Source: Lingula anatina
Taxonomy: Eukaryota; Brachiopoda; Lingulata; Lingulida; Lingulidae
Direction: 5' to 3'
Length of the DNA: 64,000 bases
NCBI RefSeq assembly: GCF_001039355.2
Contig: NW_019774825.1
Location: forward strand, 391,752 to 455,751
Each line of letters begins with the position of its first letter. Position 1 is the stretch's first letter. A model generated the notes under the pieces. It had not been told where the DNA came from. It saw only the letters and a list, made by a program, of their open reading frames with translations, and ran no database searches. A program made the position numbers and the translations under genes. Below, one piece after another: positions 61,678 through 64,000 of the stretch.

Positions 61678-62414
61678 CAGTTAACTTATTCTATTTACAT
61701 GTACTAAAGAAAGGAAGCTTATTTTTCTGGGCCACCAGCTACGGCTGGAAAAAAGTTGTTCACATCAACATTTCAAAGCGTCCCGATAAAGAGAAAACGT
61801 AGCCAGCCGAGGTTTGGATGGAGGACCACCACCCAAAAAAGGTCAAGAAAAAATTTTATAGAGGTCACGAGGACAGCAGTTGATATATTAAAAGAAGTGG
61901 AGGGGGTTGGTCAATGTAGTACTATACCGACAATCTTCTATATAGGCATGATCGGGCTGCTGCTGATGATGAATTGACGTGATTCGCGTTGTGCTGTACA
62001 CACGTTAGCTTTTCCTGAACACAATTGCAACTCGAGCATGCACACATATTCACTGATCAGGAAAGTACTATTAAAAAAAAACGAATGTTCCAAAAAAGTA
62101 AAATGAAGCATATTTTTATTTCGCCTGGCATCACGATCGATCCGATACAGCTAGTACAGGACGAGAGTTTCAAAGAAACAATTATTTCCAAAATCCCAGT
62201 GGCTAACCAGAAAGCGAAGACTTGTCTTTCTTGACGGCTCTTGTACTGTTCACGCTTTGATGCCGGTATAAATCATTTTTGCTGAGTCATGCTGACGAAA
62301 AAAGAATTCCAAAGATACGGTCACTGGTATAGCTGCGTCCCAATTCTCCCCATTTGTTTCATTTGTAATAAACGGCAGTTTAGTATTGTATGTTATAAAA
62401 ACGTTATCCGATTA

Positions 62415-62415
62415 A

Positions 62416-62453
<38 letters not shown>
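62415..62453. repeat. (TTA)n microsatellite
   Basis: About 13 TTA units. Confidence 0.93.
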
Positions 62454-62455
<2 letters not shown>

Positions 62456-63367
62456 TTTAGTTGCAACGTATATTTGCATTCAGTTATATGGTATGGAGTG
62501 TATGGTGCAAGCTTTACAATTTTCCTAGACCATACAGAACGAGGTCCAGAGTTTATATGTATTTGCAGGTTTAAATAATTGCTAATTATCAGACAAGAAC
62601 ATTGTTTCCAAAGGAGAATACATTAGGCATGTCATTTTCAGCTTCGAGTAGTATGTTAGTGCAACGGCACTTACATTTGATAACCTTTTGCACTTCAAGA
62701 ATAACAGCACGGAGTATGGATCTCTTAACACCGTGTATTGTCATAGCCGGCAGGGCTATCTCTGACATTCTCGGTATCACGTAGAAACAAATTTACATCC
62801 CCTATCAGCTGTTAAAGTCGTTTTTGCTACTTTTGGCGCTCCCTGGGGATGTCATTAATACAACTAGGCAGTAATCAGCTGCGACTTTTTAAGACTGGGG
62901 CGAAAACTGTTGTGTTGCTTTGGGAAAGTATTGCCCATATGACTATGTCTGGCATCCATTCGATTCCGGATCTACTAGTAATGGTACCGTCGTATTCTAG
63001 GGTACAGTGCAATAAAAGTCCGATGCACACAATATCCTATTAGCCTGCATTTATATTTAAAGGCGGATTTGGTCATTAATAAACAGGTAACCCAAAACGC
63101 CCACAGAAACTGAAGTAATGTTCGCTTATTAATTCAACCCATCTGCCTTACGAGGTAACACGCTAGCTACACATTAATGACAGAATTCGAGCAAAGAACA
63201 CATCTTCTGACATTTAAAATGTCCTTTTTTCTCTCTTCTTTTTGCGGCAAGTCATGACAAAGAACACCGAGTTTACCGAAGCCTTGCGTGAGCTTCGGCA
63301 ATCAAATGGGCCTAACGTAAGTAGAAAACCCAGCTGCGTTTTAATTGGAAGCTAAGGGCACCTTGGC

Positions 63368-63450
63368 GAGCAGGATCTGGAGACAGTTCAGACGCTTCCG
63401 AATTTAAAACGAGCAGGAGTTGGAGACAGTTCAGACGCTTCCGAATTAAA
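63368..63450. repeat. 43-bp tandem duplication
   Basis: GAGCAGGA(G)T(C)TGGAGACAG and TTCAGACGCTTCCGAATT occur twice with period 43 (63368 and 63411), ending in a poly(A) run. Confidence 0.88.
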
Positions 63451-64000
63451 AAAAAAAAAAAGGCAAACGGTATGTCAACCAAGGATTGAAAGCGTCTGGT
63501 GCACATCGGGGATTTTTTTGCAGTGGTCGATTTAGTAAGGAAATTAAGGAAACCCCGCTCTAACTGTTCAGTCGTTTGCTTTCCTAGTTACTGTATTAAG
63601 TGGTGTTATAAGATGTCTCAATTCAGGCCTATTTTCTGTTACGTTTGAAAAAGTACAAGCCACCTTGTATGTGAGTTTCAGAGCTGCCACCTGCTCAGGC
63701 AAAAAACTCATAAACCCATAAAGACCTGCTGTGGCTTAGATTAATTTTCGAAACTCTTTTCTGGAATTAAGACGGAGATTGTACGTCCACGTTTTAATCT
63801 CGTCTAAATACTAAGCACATGCTGGATAGAAGGAAATGGTAACTACTTATGATTTTATAAAACTAGAGACTAATATGTTTAGGTGAAACCTTGATCTATT
63901 TTGTGACTTCGAATGAATTTTTGAAACTATCATTTGCAAAAGGAGATCGTGCATACGTGTTTTATCACGTACTAATTTAATCACAACTGCCGGATGGATG
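63451..64000. other. Gene-free stretch to the window end
   Basis: Nothing recognised. Confidence 0.5.

Larger units (their letters stand above)
59493..63367. other. Gene-free stretch with microsatellites
   Basis: No supported gene. Holds a C run at 61089 and an A run at 61131-61150, plus the (CT)n and (TTA)n tracts listed separately. Confidence 0.5.

Noticed and set aside
61641-61690. Polypyrimidine tract plus CAG resembling a splice acceptor
   Set aside because: It is a CT microsatellite, and no conserved protein follows it.
1-64000. CRISPR arrays, operons, phage or bacterial insertion sequences, tRNA or rRNA genes
   Set aside because: Looked for and not seen; the window has animal gene and repeat structure throughout.

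Overview
This is a window of animal nuclear genome, most likely from a highly heterozygous marine invertebrate; I cannot name the species or settle the phylum. The evidence is a 15-exon gene with GT-AG introns, an intronless biogenic-amine GPCR, animal-type LINE fragments, abundant MITE-like inverted-repeat elements, microsatellites and an AT-rich background. There is no operon structure and nothing prokaryotic. Two protein-coding genes can be supported, both on the minus strand.

Layout: (1) 1-17,175 has no recognisable host gene. It holds a 2.94 kb direct repeat (879-3,819 and 3,823-6,768) joined at a single N, a decayed LINE on the minus strand (reverse transcriptase part about 6,990-7,445, C-terminal part about 5,560-6,185 and again 2,615-3,241), a 34-bp minisatellite running into a 413-N gap (9,102-9,514), and a second direct repeat of 2.2 kb (12,522-14,739 and 14,741-16,937), again joined at a single N. 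(2) 17,176-30,474 is a complete GPR155/LYCHOS gene. I resolved 15 coding exons whose phases all join, giving 913 codons: PIN-like transporter fold, then GPCR-like helices, then a DEP domain. Its introns carry several MITEs, a (CA)n tract beside a splice donor and a duplicated decoy splice acceptor. (3) 31,508-41,043 is a third direct repeat pair of about 4.7 kb, again split by a single N. Its copies differ by two MITE insertions and one LINE insertion, each with a clean target-site duplication. (4) 41,044-47,635 has no recognisable gene, only simple repeats and fold-backs. (5) 47,636-49,145 is a serotonin-type GPCR of about 502 residues, broken by one apparent one-base frameshift. (6) 49,146-64,000 has no recognisable gene but carries three copies of a Harbinger-like MITE family, plus microsatellites.

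The three N-joined repeat pairs are best read as allelic contig ends that overlap but were not merged, so the true locus is probably about 10 kb shorter than shown. They also provide built-in two-haplotype comparisons that expose recent transposon insertions. I found no convincing previously undescribed gene system. The most interesting items are the filled/empty transposon sites, a roughly 400-bp palindrome formed at a LINE insertion, the decoy acceptor in GPR155, and natural substitutions at GPR155 positions implicated in sterol sensing.
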